In this document: piece by piece, positions 1-10,344 of the stretch
Layout: every line of letters starts with the position of its first letter
How positions within the stretch are numbered: the stretch's first letter is position 1
Assembly (NCBI GenBank): GCA_944388995.1
Contig: CALXKN010000009.1
Location: 1-64,000, forward strand
Source: an uncultured Spirochaetota bacterium
Lineage (GTDB): Bacteria > Spirochaetota > Spirochaetia > JAFGXN01
DNA length: 64,000 nucleotides
Reading direction: 5' to 3'
The notes under the pieces: model-generated
Databases searched by the model: none
The model's input: the letters and a program-made list of their open reading frames with translations, nothing else
What the model was told of the DNA's origin: nothing
Made by a program: the position numbers and the translations under genes

Positions 1-631
<631 letters not shown>

Positions 632-1708
632 CAGTTACGCCGACAACGGCGATGACGGCGTTTTTGCCTACGGCGGCAGGCTTGCCATTCGCCCGCCGTA
701 CCAGCGGGAGTTTGTATATAACACAGCGCAGGCACAAGCCGTTATCCACACGGTACTAAAGGGCTTTCCTCTGAATGTGATGTACTGGGTAAAGACCGGA
801 AACGATACGTATGAAGTGCTTGACGGTCAGCAGCGGACATTATCCGTCATGCAGTTTCTTGACCACAAGTTTTCTGTTACGCTTGATGGAAAACAATACT
901 ACTGGGATTCTCTTACCGATGACAAGTACAACGCAATTATGGACTATGAGTTTATGGTTTATATTTGTGAAGGCGAGGAATCCGAAAAATTAGAATGGTT
1001 CAAAGTTGTCAATATCGCAGGGAAAAAGCTGTCAGAGCAGGAATTGCGCAATTCCGTGTATACCGGCGAGTGGCTTTCAGACGCAAAGCGCTATTTTTCA
1101 AAACGGAACTGCGCTGCAAAAAATCTATCTGATAAGTACATAACAGGCGACCCGAACAGGCAAGAACTTCTTGAAAAAGCGTTAAAAGGAATATGCGAAT
1201 ATCAAGACATCAAAGAAATCACAGAATATATGGCGCGGCACAAATCAGACGCGGACGCAGACGAATTGTGGCAGTACTTCCAAGATGTGATTCATTGGGT
1301 TGAGAAGATTTTCCCAAAATACTTTTCGGATATGAAAGGTTTGGACTGGTGTCATTATTATAATAAATATGGAAAGAAAGAATATAATTCATCAAAGATG
1401 AAAGATGAAGTAAAACAGCTGCGCGAAGACGATGAGGTGAAGAAAAAGAAAGGCATCTACGAATTTCTGCTTTGCCGGGATACAGACCCGTTTGCGGGCA
1501 GATTGCTCAATCTGAGGACGTTTGATAAGCGGGATAAAATAGCGGCATACAGCCGGCAAAACGGAATATGCCCTGTCTGCGGCGAACGTTTTGAATACGA
1601 CGAAATGGAAGGCGACCACATCAAACCGTGGAGCAAAGGCGGTGAAACAATACCGGAAAACTGCCAAATGCTCTGCAAAAACTGCAATGCAAAAAAAACG
1701 GATAAATA

Positions 1709-2452
1709 TTAATCACCACGACATCCTCCCTCATTTTGCGACAGAGACACCGTTCCCTCAGTCAAAACCTTTTTGTCTTTATCGAAATAAAGTTCCTGCG
1801 TATAATACTGAACATCAAACGTGACAACCCCGCCAAACAGTGTTTTTCCGAAATCGAAATTGTAATTTCCGCTTCGGTTGCCGACAATCGATTCCGGCAA
1901 AATCATTACATTTTCTTCTGCCAAAAGAATTTCGCCGGCACGCCCTTTCAAAAACGAAAGAAGGATTGAATAAAGCCGGTTTTTAACGATATTGTTATCG
2001 GCCCATATTTCAATGGAAATCCGTTCTGTCGTATGCGTTTGGTATCCGATAACGGGAACCGGTTGATTTCCTTCCGTTGCCTCTTTTATGGCCGCAACCG
2101 TCTCGGGAGAACAAATAACCCCTCGGTCATCCGTTTTCTTTTTTAACTCCGTTTCCAAAGAAGCTGCAAAATCGGACGAAATCCTCATCTCTCTCCGACC
2201 GGCATCGGCAACTTCTATCGGGTTGTCCCCTTCCGATATAACCGTTACGGAAGGAAATAATCCCGTTGCGTTTTGCGCCGGTGTTGCCCCTTGTGATCTT
2301 GCAAAGAAATATTCGAAAGGATGTATCAGCGACACATTTATTTTTTCGATATTGGAAAAAATTGTCCGTATATCGACCGTTTCGTTAAAGTGACGATCAA
2401 TGACGCGTCTTAACGCCTCTTCCACGGCAGGGGTAACACACAGATATTTCAT
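1709..2452 (-). CDS. Phage neck/tail-terminator-like protein
   Basis: 247 aa, last visible gene of the leftward late operon. ATG 2452 overlaps the preceding stop as ATGA, so that start is preferred over an upstream GTG. The C-terminal half (residues about 140-240) has the pattern of tail-terminator/completion proteins: an isoleucine-rich strand, a helix ending in a leucine-rich segment, then a glycine-rich pair of strands (KTLFGGVVTFDVQYY). Assignment to head-tail joining is inference from this pattern and from its place beside the gp10-like and tape-measure genes. Confidence 0.5.
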   Translation of the reverse strand: MKYLCVTPAVEEALRRVIDRHFNETVDIRTIFSNIEKINVSLIHPFEYFFARSQGATPAQNATGLFPSVTVISEGDNPIEVADAGRREMRISSDFAASLETELKKKTDDRGVICSPETVAAIKEATEGNQPVPVIGYQTHTTERISIEIWADNNIVKNRLYSILLSFLKGRAGEILLAEENVMILPESIVGNRSGNYNFDFGKTLFGGVVTFDVQYYTQELYFDKDKKVLTEGTVSLSQNEGGCRGD

Positions 2453-5400
2453 GGCAACCACCCCGAAAGTGCCTTTCTGATAGCATTCGTCTCTTTTACG
2501 ACCCGAAAGAGGTTGTCAAAAGCCTCGTTGATTTTTTTTCGTTCATTACCGGACGGATACGGTTCTCCGCCCCTGTAATAACGATTGCTGGTTTTATAAG
2601 CCAAATAATCGTTATGACGATCTTTTTCTCTCAATTTATCGTCTACATAAGCAGAAAAGGCTCTTGCCGCCATCTCATGCGGAGTCGACCAATACGGCTT
2701 TGATCCGCTTTCCAATTGTTGTGCGGCAATATAATAACTTGACGCCGATTTGCCGCTCGGAATCTCAACGGTTCCGCCCTGAGGATTTTTGTCATAATAA
2801 GCGCAAACAATCGGGATCCAACTCTTTCCGTTCGAATATTGCGATAATACTTCAACGGCTTTATCAAGGCTGCCGGCATTCACAATTTTTTGCTTGAATG
2901 TACTGGAAGCAACGGTTCGTTCGTCGAAATGGACCTTCGCCATACGATAATCTCTTTCCGTATAATTCTGTTTTATTTTTATCGGAATATTACCTTCCAG
3001 CATCGCTTTCGTTAAATTGTCAAACGCGCCGCGGACTTTTGCGTAATCCGAATCTTGATCAAGCAAGGCCTGAATATCCATACCCTCATTTTTAGCTTCT
3101 CTGATTTTTCGATCAAGCCGGTATTGCGAATAGGTATCATCTTTTCCCAGAAGCGATTTGATTTCATTGAAGATATCAGCTTTTTTCTTCGGCATAGACC
3201 GTGTCGGATTTGTCAGAAAATCACCGATATGGCCGCCGGTCATCGATTCCGTGAGAAGATTATCAAAGGCGTGAAACCACTCGTGGGCCAAAGCCCCTCC
3301 TCCTTTCATTTTGGTAATATTAATGACCCGCTCAACCGGTTCATAGTGTGCTTTCGCATTTCCTCCCGCTCCGCGGGCGCCGATAGCCATAGCCAAACGA
3401 CCATTCAACGAGATTTGCGCATCGGCGATGCCCGTCATATCAGCCAAATCCGCAAATCCGCTTGCCAAATTATCAACATGAAATTTTGCGGATTCCGGAT
3501 CATTCAACACCCAATTCCCGCTCTGTACATCTCGCAAGCGAAACGCATCTTTCAACTCTTGCGTTGATTCGGCTTTAACGTTTCGACCTCCCTTGCGGGT
3601 CAACACACTCGCAACTTCCAGTTCGAACACGGCTTTTCTTTTGGCTCCTGTCTGTTTTTCTTTAAACTCTGATTTTTGGGACCACTGCCAATCGTCGTAT
3701 TTTCCGCGACGCGCATTCGCTACATGCGTTAAAAAAGAGGGGCTGCGAAGGATATTGTTGAACTTTTTCCCCAGCTGGATCCACGCCTGATGCAACGGAT
3801 TGGCTTTCAATGCCTTCAATGCATGTTGATGTTCGAGTTCTTTCAATTCAGTTTGCAGAGAGTCTCTTTTATCGGCAAGCTTTACCAATCCGCTCTGTTT
3901 CTTAAAATCCGATTCTACTGCAGCTGCCTTAATATAATCCTCGTCTTTTTTTGCAATCTCGGAAGCTTCATTCGTATATTTACTGAAAAGATTATAATCC
4001 TGTATATGGGATAACTTTTTTTGATTCGGCTTCAGATGTCCGTTTTTTTTGGCTTCCGCGACAACAAGTTTCATCGCTTTTTCTCTTGCAACAAAAAAGG
4101 CATGAATTGTCGCTCTTTCCAAAGATTTTGATTTGAGATATACGTTATCAATTTCTTTTAAAACTTTCCAATACTCATCATACAATTTCATATATTCGGG
4201 AGTGTTTCGAACACTCAAAAAAATTCCGTTTCGCTCGTCACGAATCTCTCGCAACACATTAAGAACATCCTCAACCGTTTTGCAACTCTCCAGTCGGTCC
4301 CTCATTCCGTTAACAGCGATGACATAATTTCTTCTGGCTTCCGGATTCGTTTGTTCGGGCTTTGCTCCTGCACTGGCAAAAATACGGTCAACCAAAAACG
4401 CAGCACTGCCGCTCATTCCGTTGTCCTTAAGGTTATCCCAATTCACTTCGCCGAAAATATTCGACTTAACAATCAACTTCTCGGCCATCCTCGGATTTTC
4501 TTCCAGCCCCTCCCAGTCAATTTGGAAATCCTTTACTCTGGCCCTGTTTTTACCGGCAGAAATAAGATATCCTGCGGCAAGCTCCTTTCTCGCTCCGGCA
4601 ATATAGCCCGTATCGCGATACCGGTATTCTTTGCTTTTCGGATCCCATGTTGCGTCATCGACAGCCGAATACCGTTCAAACAGCTCCCGCTTCGGATAGC
4701 CTGCCGCTTCTCTTTCTTTGTCGGTTACATTGCTGATATTCTCTGTTTTATCCTTGACATTTAACACATCCTGGAGTATAAATTTATAAAGAGGCTTACC
4801 GATGAGTAAGGGCAGACTTCCGTCTGTTACTGCATTGTCTGCCTCTTTTTTTATTTCTTCGTCCGTAAAAACCTCATGAACATAAAACCGATTGGTATCT
4901 CCGGCTGTTTCTCTTACTCTGCAAAAAATGATTTTATCTTCATCTCCATATTGTACTTTCCCGGCAAAATAATGATTGTCGATATTTTCTCCATTGAAAT
5001 CTTTTTCATATCCAATGTATACACCTTTTTCCAAAACACTTTTGATAGCAGGCAAAGTCTGGAGTTTTATATATTTATCAGAAGGTTCTCCGTGATGCAT
5101 ATCACGAACGACTGATTTTTTATTTATGATTACATTTCCAATAATTGTTTTTGCATCTGTCTGATGATTATTTTTCACCCACTCAGCAGCAGCACGATCA
5201 TACATTCCGTCCCCATTGTACGGGACAGAATCTTTTTCAATTTTACAAACGATATTTTCTTTGATTGCTTTTCCTTTTTCTATTTTTTCCCCTTCACTCA
5301 AAGAAGAGAACTCTTTCTTTGCATTCTCATTTCCCAACATCGCACGGCTTCTGTTGTCATGTTCATTGGAGAATTTATTTTCTTTATTACTATTGACACC

Positions 5401-6789
5401 GAATATATCTTGCAGTATACTTAAATAAAGGGGGATTCCTCCGGGATCTTCTCCATTTTTGGAAAGACCGGTCTTGAAGGAATCCCCTTTCTTTATAACA
5501 TCATCAGTAAAAATTTCATGGACATAAAAATGTTTTTCTCCGCCTGTTTTGGATTCCCTGACTCTACAAAAAACGATTTTACTTCCATTGGGAAATTGAA
5601 CCCGCCCCGCAAAATAATGATTTTTTAATGGCTTTCCTCCAAAGTCATCCTCATAGCCTATATAACAACCTTTTTCCAAAACATCTTTTATCGAAGGAAT
5701 TGCCTTCAATTTATCTTTTCCGAACCCATGAGAAAGACTATTGGCAATGCCGGATTTTGTAATAAAGACTTCTCCAATGTCCGTATTCGCGGGTGCTGTA
5801 AAGTTCTTTTCTACCCACTCTTTGGAAGATTCAATAATTTTCTTACCTTCCTCGGCAACAATCACTCCGTCTCTCACGGATGAAATAACATTTTCAAGAG
5901 AAATTCTTATTTTTTGTTTATCTTCATTTGTTAATGAAGATAGTTTCTTTGCATTCTCATTTCCCAACATCGCACGGCTTCTGTTGTCATGTTCATTGGC
6001 ATCCGGATCTTTTTGGCCGCTCCCGTTATAAATCGAGTAAATCCGCCGCATTAACGCTTTGGAATAAACCGGCTGATCCGTTTTTTGTTTTTGGTTCTGT
6101 TCTGTCGGGTTCTTCTTTTCCGTTCCGGATGAAGATGCTCCCTCGGAATTTTTCTTTTGTTCTTTTTGCTTTGTTCCGGAAAACACCTTGTCCCATTTTG
6201 CTTTGTTGAGGAAATAATGCAGCACATGCTGCGCAAAGACAGATTTGCTGACACCGAAATCTTTTTCGATATGATTTCCTTCGTAATCCTTTTCTATCCT
6301 TGCTTTTCCGATACCGAAAAAATTAAGCAATGAACGAAAAGGCGTTTTGAAGTCTTTTGCGTAAAAATATCGATATCCTTTCCCGTTTGTTTTCGGAACC
6401 CGTTTGACATATTTGTGTGACCGCGATTTCAACAGATCCATTTTTCTCTCCTTCTTTTCATTTTTTTCAACAACAGGACTTGACTTTTCCTGATTTTGTG
6501 ATATATTTATAGTGGTCGTAAGTGATGCCGATAAACGAGTATTCGGGTGGTCCCCTTCCGGGGAGCATGTATTGCGGGTGCAACTCCCGTCTCTTACGAC
6601 CGATTTTTTTATATTTTTGACTTCACTTCCCCTGTCCACTTTTCCAATTGTTACAAGATAATTTCCTTCTTTATCTTTTCGGTAACGCTCTTCTCCCCAA
6701 ACTCTCACTGTTCCCGGAGGCAAAGGTTTGGCTTTCAATATCAAAAGAAATTTTATTTTTTCTTCTATCTCTTTCAAAAGTTCCGTCAT
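2449..6789 (-). CDS. Giant phage polyvalent protein: two BECR-like nuclease modules plus LPD1-type metallopeptidase-like domain
   Basis: 1,446 aa from ATG 6789 (SD AGAGGT). A second internal start, ATG 6441 after AAGGAGAG, could give a shorter form. Residues about 335-470 and 540-690 are two copies of one module, each preceded by EHDNRSRAMLGNENAKK or similar and carrying a His-Gly segment, LEKGxYIGYE, NHYFAGxVQ and FYVHExFTDE; this resembles the Barnase-EndoU-ColicinE5/D-RelE-like nucleases of phage polyvalent proteins. Residues about 1,090-1,440 match large polyvalent protein-associated domain LPD1: GNWV, LNGRLAMAIGARG, AHYEP, INITK, then ALAHEWFHAFDN (HEXXH type), and PYWSTPHEMAARAFSAYVDDKL. 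Such proteins are thought to be injected with DNA and act on the host early in infection. A structured-RNA candidate lies antisense near its 5' end. Confidence 0.75.
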   Translation of the reverse strand: MTELLKEIEEKIKFLLILKAKPLPPGTVRVWGEERYRKDKEGNYLVTIGKVDRGSEVKNIKKSVVRDGSCTRNTCSPEGDHPNTRLSASLTTTINISQNQEKSSPVVEKNEKKERKMDLLKSRSHKYVKRVPKTNGKGYRYFYAKDFKTPFRSLLNFFGIGKARIEKDYEGNHIEKDFGVSKSVFAQHVLHYFLNKAKWDKVFSGTKQKEQKKNSEGASSSGTEKKNPTEQNQKQKTDQPVYSKALMRRIYSIYNGSGQKDPDANEHDNRSRAMLGNENAKKLSSLTNEDKQKIRISLENVISSVRDGVIVAEEGKKIIESSKEWVEKNFTAPANTDIGEVFITKSGIANSLSHGFGKDKLKAIPSIKDVLEKGCYIGYEDDFGGKPLKNHYFAGRVQFPNGSKIVFCRVRESKTGGEKHFYVHEIFTDDVIKKGDSFKTGLSKNGEDPGGIPLYLSILQDIFGVNSNKENKFSNEHDNRSRAMLGNENAKKEFSSLSEGEKIEKGKAIKENIVCKIEKDSVPYNGDGMYDRAAAEWVKNNHQTDAKTIIGNVIINKKSVVRDMHHGEPSDKYIKLQTLPAIKSVLEKGVYIGYEKDFNGENIDNHYFAGKVQYGDEDKIIFCRVRETAGDTNRFYVHEVFTDEEIKKEADNAVTDGSLPLLIGKPLYKFILQDVLNVKDKTENISNVTDKEREAAGYPKRELFERYSAVDDATWDPKSKEYRYRDTGYIAGARKELAAGYLISAGKNRARVKDFQIDWEGLEENPRMAEKLIVKSNIFGEVNWDNLKDNGMSGSAAFLVDRIFASAGAKPEQTNPEARRNYVIAVNGMRDRLESCKTVEDVLNVLREIRDERNGIFLSVRNTPEYMKLYDEYWKVLKEIDNVYLKSKSLERATIHAFFVAREKAMKLVVAEAKKNGHLKPNQKKLSHIQDYNLFSKYTNEASEIAKKDEDYIKAAAVESDFKKQSGLVKLADKRDSLQTELKELEHQHALKALKANPLHQAWIQLGKKFNNILRSPSFLTHVANARRGKYDDWQWSQKSEFKEKQTGAKRKAVFELEVASVLTRKGGRNVKAESTQELKDAFRLRDVQSGNWVLNDPESAKFHVDNLASGFADLADMTGIADAQISLNGRLAMAIGARGAGGNAKAHYEPVERVINITKMKGGGALAHEWFHAFDNLLTESMTGGHIGDFLTNPTRSMPKKKADIFNEIKSLLGKDDTYSQYRLDRKIREAKNEGMDIQALLDQDSDYAKVRGAFDNLTKAMLEGNIPIKIKQNYTERDYRMAKVHFDERTVASSTFKQKIVNAGSLDKAVEVLSQYSNGKSWIPIVCAYYDKNPQGGTVEIPSGKSASSYYIAAQQLESGSKPYWSTPHEMAARAFSAYVDDKLREKDRHNDYLAYKTSNRYYRGGEPYPSGNERKKINEAFDNLFRVVKETNAIRKALSGWLP
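6480..6610 (+). ncRNA. Candidate structured small RNA with its own promoter (antisense within the polyvalent gene)
   Basis: TTGACT (6480-6485), 16 bp, TATATT (6502-6507) forms a sigma-70-type promoter on the + strand. Seven bases past the -10 begins GGTCGTAAG (6514-6522), which pairs perfectly with CTTACGACC (6593-6601), followed by a seven-T run (6604-6610). Inside are a TCCCC/GGGGA hairpin (6551-6564) and a hairpin with stem CGGG/CCCG and a 7-nt loop (6574-6590). The predicted transcript is about 97 nt, closed by its own ends. The minus strand stays open as coding sequence, so this may be only coding DNA. Not a recognisable tRNA. Confidence 0.35.
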
Positions 6790-6790
6790 A

Positions 6791-7573
6791 TTACCTCTCA
6801 AACAACACCGAGTCGGCAAGAGCCTCTATCTCTCCCCGAACCTTGTTTACCACATAAGGAATGACCGTCGGCCGTGCTTTTCGAATCCACGAACCGGACG
6901 GAGACTTTGCCGAAATCACCCGAAAAGTAAAGGCCTTCGATTCTCTTCGACTTTTCCCGGCTGCATTGACAAAACTTCGATCCATCATCACCATTCCGCT
7001 GTAACGGGAGAGATCACCTTCATATTTCCCTGTACGACCGCCCCATTGATATGACGATCTGAATATTTGTTCTCCTTTGGCATTCGCCTGCGTATGCGAC
7101 CGACTTTTTGTCACAAAAGAAAACCCGCTTTTTTTGACAGCCTTCTTCAAATCCCCGAAAACCGCACTCGGCATACCGTCGGCAGCTCCCGGTTGATTGT
7201 GCATAAACGGCACAATCAAATACGGAACACCCTTTTTCGAAACCCTCGATTTCTTTCCGTAGGGATGCGTTTTTTTCATGTCAAAATCAGACTCCGCTTC
7301 CTGCATCCATTTCGAATACGGGGATTCGCTGACAACCTTATAATTATATTGATTGACAGATTTGATCCTGATTCCTTTCGCAAATCCGTATTGAGGCCGC
7401 TTCAAGCCGACCTCACTTCTTCTTGCGGTCAACACCTCCCGCCACTCGGCCTGTACAACAACAGCAATACGTGCGGCCAAGGCGCTTTGTTTTTCTTCGA
7501 CCAATCCGAAATCGGAAATCGCATTCAAGAGTTCGGCCAGCTCGTTTAATCCCTGAATTTCAACTTTCAGCAT
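6791..7573 (-). CDS. HK97 gp10-like / virion morphogenesis minor tail protein
   Basis: 260 aa, ATG 7573 after GAGGAA. The N-terminus (L-x-G-L-N-E-L-A-E-L-L, then a helical ALAARIAVVVQAEW stretch) follows the pattern of gp10-like head-tail joining or tail-completion proteins, and the middle is rich in basic and aromatic residues. It lies between the tape-measure gene and the polyvalent gene with spacings of 1-6 bases. These proteins normally cap the tail tube or fit it to the head. Family assignment rests on the N-terminal pattern and synteny. Confidence 0.5.
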   Translation of the reverse strand: MLKVEIQGLNELAELLNAISDFGLVEEKQSALAARIAVVVQAEWREVLTARRSEVGLKRPQYGFAKGIRIKSVNQYNYKVVSESPYSKWMQEAESDFDMKKTHPYGKKSRVSKKGVPYLIVPFMHNQPGAADGMPSAVFGDLKKAVKKSGFSFVTKSRSHTQANAKGEQIFRSSYQWGGRTGKYEGDLSRYSGMVMMDRSFVNAAGKSRRESKAFTFRVISAKSPSGSWIRKARPTVIPYVVNKVRGEIEALADSVLFER

Positions 7574-7579
7574 AGCTCA

Positions 7580-9628
7580 TCATTCCTCGACAACAACCGT
7601 TTCCGTATTGTTGGCAATCCGTTCAATCAATCCAATCAGTTTGGGGATTTCTTCAAGTGTGATAACGCCGTCATCTCTGGCAGCTTTTGCTTCTTTCTTG
7701 TATTCTTTGTATTTTGTGTTATCGTATCTTGTCTCGTATGCTCCGGTATACGGATTAAAATAGTTATACGATTCGAGCAGTTCATCTCTTGTTAATTCTT
7801 TCAGCATCTCCTGAATTTCGAACTCATTCTTATCAATTCCTTTTGCCTTTAAAATACTCCGCAGCTCATCTGTCGACAGAATAGCGTCAACGACTTCGGT
7901 ATCTTTGATTCTTCTTTTTTGATCATCAATCTCGTTTTTATATTCATCACTGTTCCACTGCTTCGCATAATATTCGGGCATTGTTCCCGTCAATGAAGCA
8001 GCTATCAACGCCGTATCTGTTTTGATTTGCTCGACTGTTGATAAAGTACGCTCTTCACTCGATTGCGACAATTCTGTCCACGACATGGACGCCTGTCCGA
8101 AGTTCCCCGTCGACATTCCCTGCGCAAGCATCTCGTAGAGTTTCACCGTATCGGTTGCCGAAAAACCGAAAGTCGACATCAGCTTGTGTTTAATATCGTT
8201 GGCATTTCCCCCTGTTTCTGCCCACAACTGACCGGCAACCGCCTTCATATTTTCGGGAGTCATCCCCTGTTCCATCCTTTGGGCAACAGTCCAGTAATCC
8301 TCTCCGTCCCTCATAATCGCCTGATAGAGCATTGCATCCTGATCACTCTTGATCCCGATAGCCCCGCGCAGAACAGAATCCATTTGTCCCAGTTTCCTTG
8401 CCCCGTATTCCCCTGTCCACGCCTGCCCGCCTTTTGAAAGGAAGTTCATTGACGCTGAAATGTCCGAAAAAGACCGGACAACACCATCAGTCAAAGCCCC
8501 GGTAAAAATCGACGAAAAGGCATCCATGAATTCGCGAAAACGACCGCGGCCGACCCCTTGAGACTCAAGAGTTCCGCCGACATAATTGAGAGCATTCTGC
8601 TGCCCGAATTGAGCCGCATTCCCGTAAAAACCGGCAATGGCTGTAGCATCGACACCAAACTGACGGGAAAAGTACAAAGACTGATTCAATCCTCCGCCGG
8701 CCCCGGTATACTCAGCTAAAGCCGATTTAACCGCCAACCCGACCGACGCATTAAATCCGTATTGATTGGCATTTTTCCCCGCATCTGCCAGAATATCCTG
8801 CGGATTTCCCAACCCTTTCCCTCTTGCCGTCAAAAGTTCCGGAAGATAATTGGAATAAGCCGAAAACATTTTTTCGAGAGCTTCGTCTTTTGTCAGTTCA
8901 TTGTTTTTCCATGCATTAATGGCCGTTGTAATTCCCAAAGTCAAAAAGCCGAGAATCTTTGACTGTAAAAGCTGCCCGCCGATAGAAGATTCATATTCGC
9001 TTCTTTTGGCCCCGGCGATATCTCCTGATGCATACTGACTGAACGCCTGCGCACGACCGGCGGTATATTTCGAGCTCATATTGAACCCGGCGGTAACGAG
9101 ACTGGTAACTGACTTGATTGCCAATGAGGCAACGGCAAGCGGAACTGCAATCTTCTTTATCGCCCCTAAAATTGCCGCACTGCCACCGGCTCCGCCTCCG
9201 TCAATTTGTTTCCCTAACGCATCAAAAACGGCATCGCTTCCTTTCCCTGATATCCCCGGAAAAAATTTCCTGAATAATCCTTTCAGCATTGAAGCCAGAT
9301 TATTTTTCTCATCCGACTCCGGTTTCGGTTTCGGCTTCCCCGATTCCTGCTGCGTCTTATTGATTGCCTCCAATATCTTCTGTGTGATTTCGGTCAGTTT
9401 GTTTAAAGATGCATCCCCTCCCAGAAACCCGGCAAGAACCTCCTGTCCGTTTTCCGCTTTTTCTCCGCCCGCAACAGAGACATCTCCCATTCCGGCAGAT
9501 GTCTGATTCTTCGCCTTTGACTCAAGAGAGGACAAATCACCGCCCAAAACATGAACGGCTTGCGCAAGATTTTTTATGGAATCTGTACCGGTTGCCGATA
9601 CATTAATCCCGATTCCGACCTGTTCCAC
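7580..9628 (-). CDS. Tail tape measure protein
   Basis: 682 aa from a GTG start at 9628. It follows the two tail-chaperone frames directly, the standard tape-measure position. An alanine/glycine-rich N-terminal half is followed by a hydrophobic helical segment at about residues 150-185 and long, mostly helical sequence containing YSNYLPEL and repeated GxxxG-like stretches. Its length sets tail length and it may help membrane passage of DNA. At this size the tail should be of moderate length. The start has a distant GGAGG, so a nearby alternative start is possible. Confidence 0.75.
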   Translation of the reverse strand: MEQVGIGINVSATGTDSIKNLAQAVHVLGGDLSSLESKAKNQTSAGMGDVSVAGGEKAENGQEVLAGFLGGDASLNKLTEITQKILEAINKTQQESGKPKPKPESDEKNNLASMLKGLFRKFFPGISGKGSDAVFDALGKQIDGGGAGGSAAILGAIKKIAVPLAVASLAIKSVTSLVTAGFNMSSKYTAGRAQAFSQYASGDIAGAKRSEYESSIGGQLLQSKILGFLTLGITTAINAWKNNELTKDEALEKMFSAYSNYLPELLTARGKGLGNPQDILADAGKNANQYGFNASVGLAVKSALAEYTGAGGGLNQSLYFSRQFGVDATAIAGFYGNAAQFGQQNALNYVGGTLESQGVGRGRFREFMDAFSSIFTGALTDGVVRSFSDISASMNFLSKGGQAWTGEYGARKLGQMDSVLRGAIGIKSDQDAMLYQAIMRDGEDYWTVAQRMEQGMTPENMKAVAGQLWAETGGNANDIKHKLMSTFGFSATDTVKLYEMLAQGMSTGNFGQASMSWTELSQSSEERTLSTVEQIKTDTALIAASLTGTMPEYYAKQWNSDEYKNEIDDQKRRIKDTEVVDAILSTDELRSILKAKGIDKNEFEIQEMLKELTRDELLESYNYFNPYTGAYETRYDNTKYKEYKKEAKAARDDGVITLEEIPKLIGLIERIANNTETVVVEE

Positions 9629-9633
9629 GATAG

Positions 9634-9918
9634 CTAAAAATCCTCCACAATCTCCGCCGCCTCTTCTTCCGAATATCCCATCTCAAGCATTTCTTCTTTC
9701 GTTTTTTCCAAATCTTCTTTAGATTCCTGGCGCATTTTATACTGTGCGTAGTTTCGTCTGAAATCCTCATCGGAAAGGCTGTGTGCCGAATTCAAAAACA
9801 GAATAATCAGCTGATGTTCGGTTAAAGATTTGATTCTCTCATCAGTCGGTAAACACCGGAAATGCTCGACCGCCCATAGAGTCAGCCGCTGACGAATGGT
9901 CAGATGCTCCTCGATCAT
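9634..9918 (-). CDS. Tail assembly chaperone, downstream frame (GT-type C-terminal part)
   Basis: 94 aa from the first ATG, but the frame stays open upstream and gives convincing protein sequence (KYFEWPVLEEMIEEHLTIR) back to the G5 run at 9977-9981. It is more likely read as a frameshift extension of the upstream chaperone frame, giving a fused product of about 230 aa. The C-terminus is acidic and helical (EEMLEMGYSEEEAAEIVEDF). G/GT chaperone pairs bind the tape measure and recruit tube subunits during tail assembly. Confidence 0.7.
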   Translation of the reverse strand: MIEEHLTIRQRLTLWAVEHFRCLPTDERIKSLTEHQLIILFLNSAHSLSDEDFRRNYAQYKMRQESKEDLEKTKEEMLEMGYSEEEAAEIVEDF

Positions 9919-10324
9919 CTCTTCCAGGACAGGCCATTCGAAGTATTTCCTGTATTTCGAGACAACGCTGAAGAAACCCCCTGTACAATTCTCCGATAAG
10001 ATAGCGGTCAGGGCATTTTTCGGCCCCTCTCCACCACTTCGGCGCAGAAATCAAACAAACATCTATCGATGCCATCGCCGAAATCAGAAGAATTGTCTCT
10101 CCGTCCGCATTCGCGGTATCAAGTCCTTTCAGCATCGCGTTTTTTCGCCGTTCTATTTCAATGCTGTCCGTATTGGACGGATAGCGAAACGCGAACTCTC
10201 CTTTATCCGTCTTTACGGTATGAGAAACGACCTCTCCGGCAAGCAGCTTACCGAAGAGATCATTCGCATAATCAATTTCATTCTGTGAGAGAACCTTTTT
10301 TTTCTCTTCTTTTTTCTTTCTCAA
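9842..10324 (-). CDS. Tail assembly chaperone, upstream frame (G-type)
   Basis: 160 aa from TTG 10324, which has a strong SD (GGAGG, 6 nt). Residues 1 to about 116 are well-behaved protein (NEIDYANDLFGKLLAGE, then MLKGLDTANADGETIL). Beyond the G5 run the sequence becomes low-quality and basic/polar (RDDRGASDHSSAADSMGG), as expected for a short tail after the slip site. It lies between the tube and tape-measure genes. The overlap with the next frame is 77 bases, longer if the frameshift extension is counted. Confidence 0.75.
   Translation of the reverse strand: MRKKKEEKKKVLSQNEIDYANDLFGKLLAGEVVSHTVKTDKGEFAFRYPSNTDSIEIERRKNAMLKGLDTANADGETILLISAMASIDVCLISAPKWWRGAEKCPDRYLIGELYRGFLQRCLEIQEILRMACPGRDDRGASDHSSAADSMGGRAFPVFTD
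9977..9981 (-). promoter_or_regulatory. Probable programmed -2 frameshift site (G5 run)
   Basis: On the minus strand the zero frame reads AGG GGG TTT. A glycyl-tRNA on GGG can slip back two bases and still pair perfectly with GGG, after which the next codon is GGT TTC TTC, exactly the frame of the downstream chaperone ORF. The two frames differ by +1 (equal to -2). A -2 shift is the documented mode of the phage Mu tail-chaperone pair. The site itself is seen; its use is inferred. Confidence 0.6.
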
Positions 10325-10344
10325 AACAGACCTCCTTTTTCGAA

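Noticed and set aside
6514-6601. tRNA gene
   Set aside because: A T-arm-like hairpin and a closing stem are present, but the stem is 9 bp, there is no D-arm with GG, no standard T-loop and no CCA.
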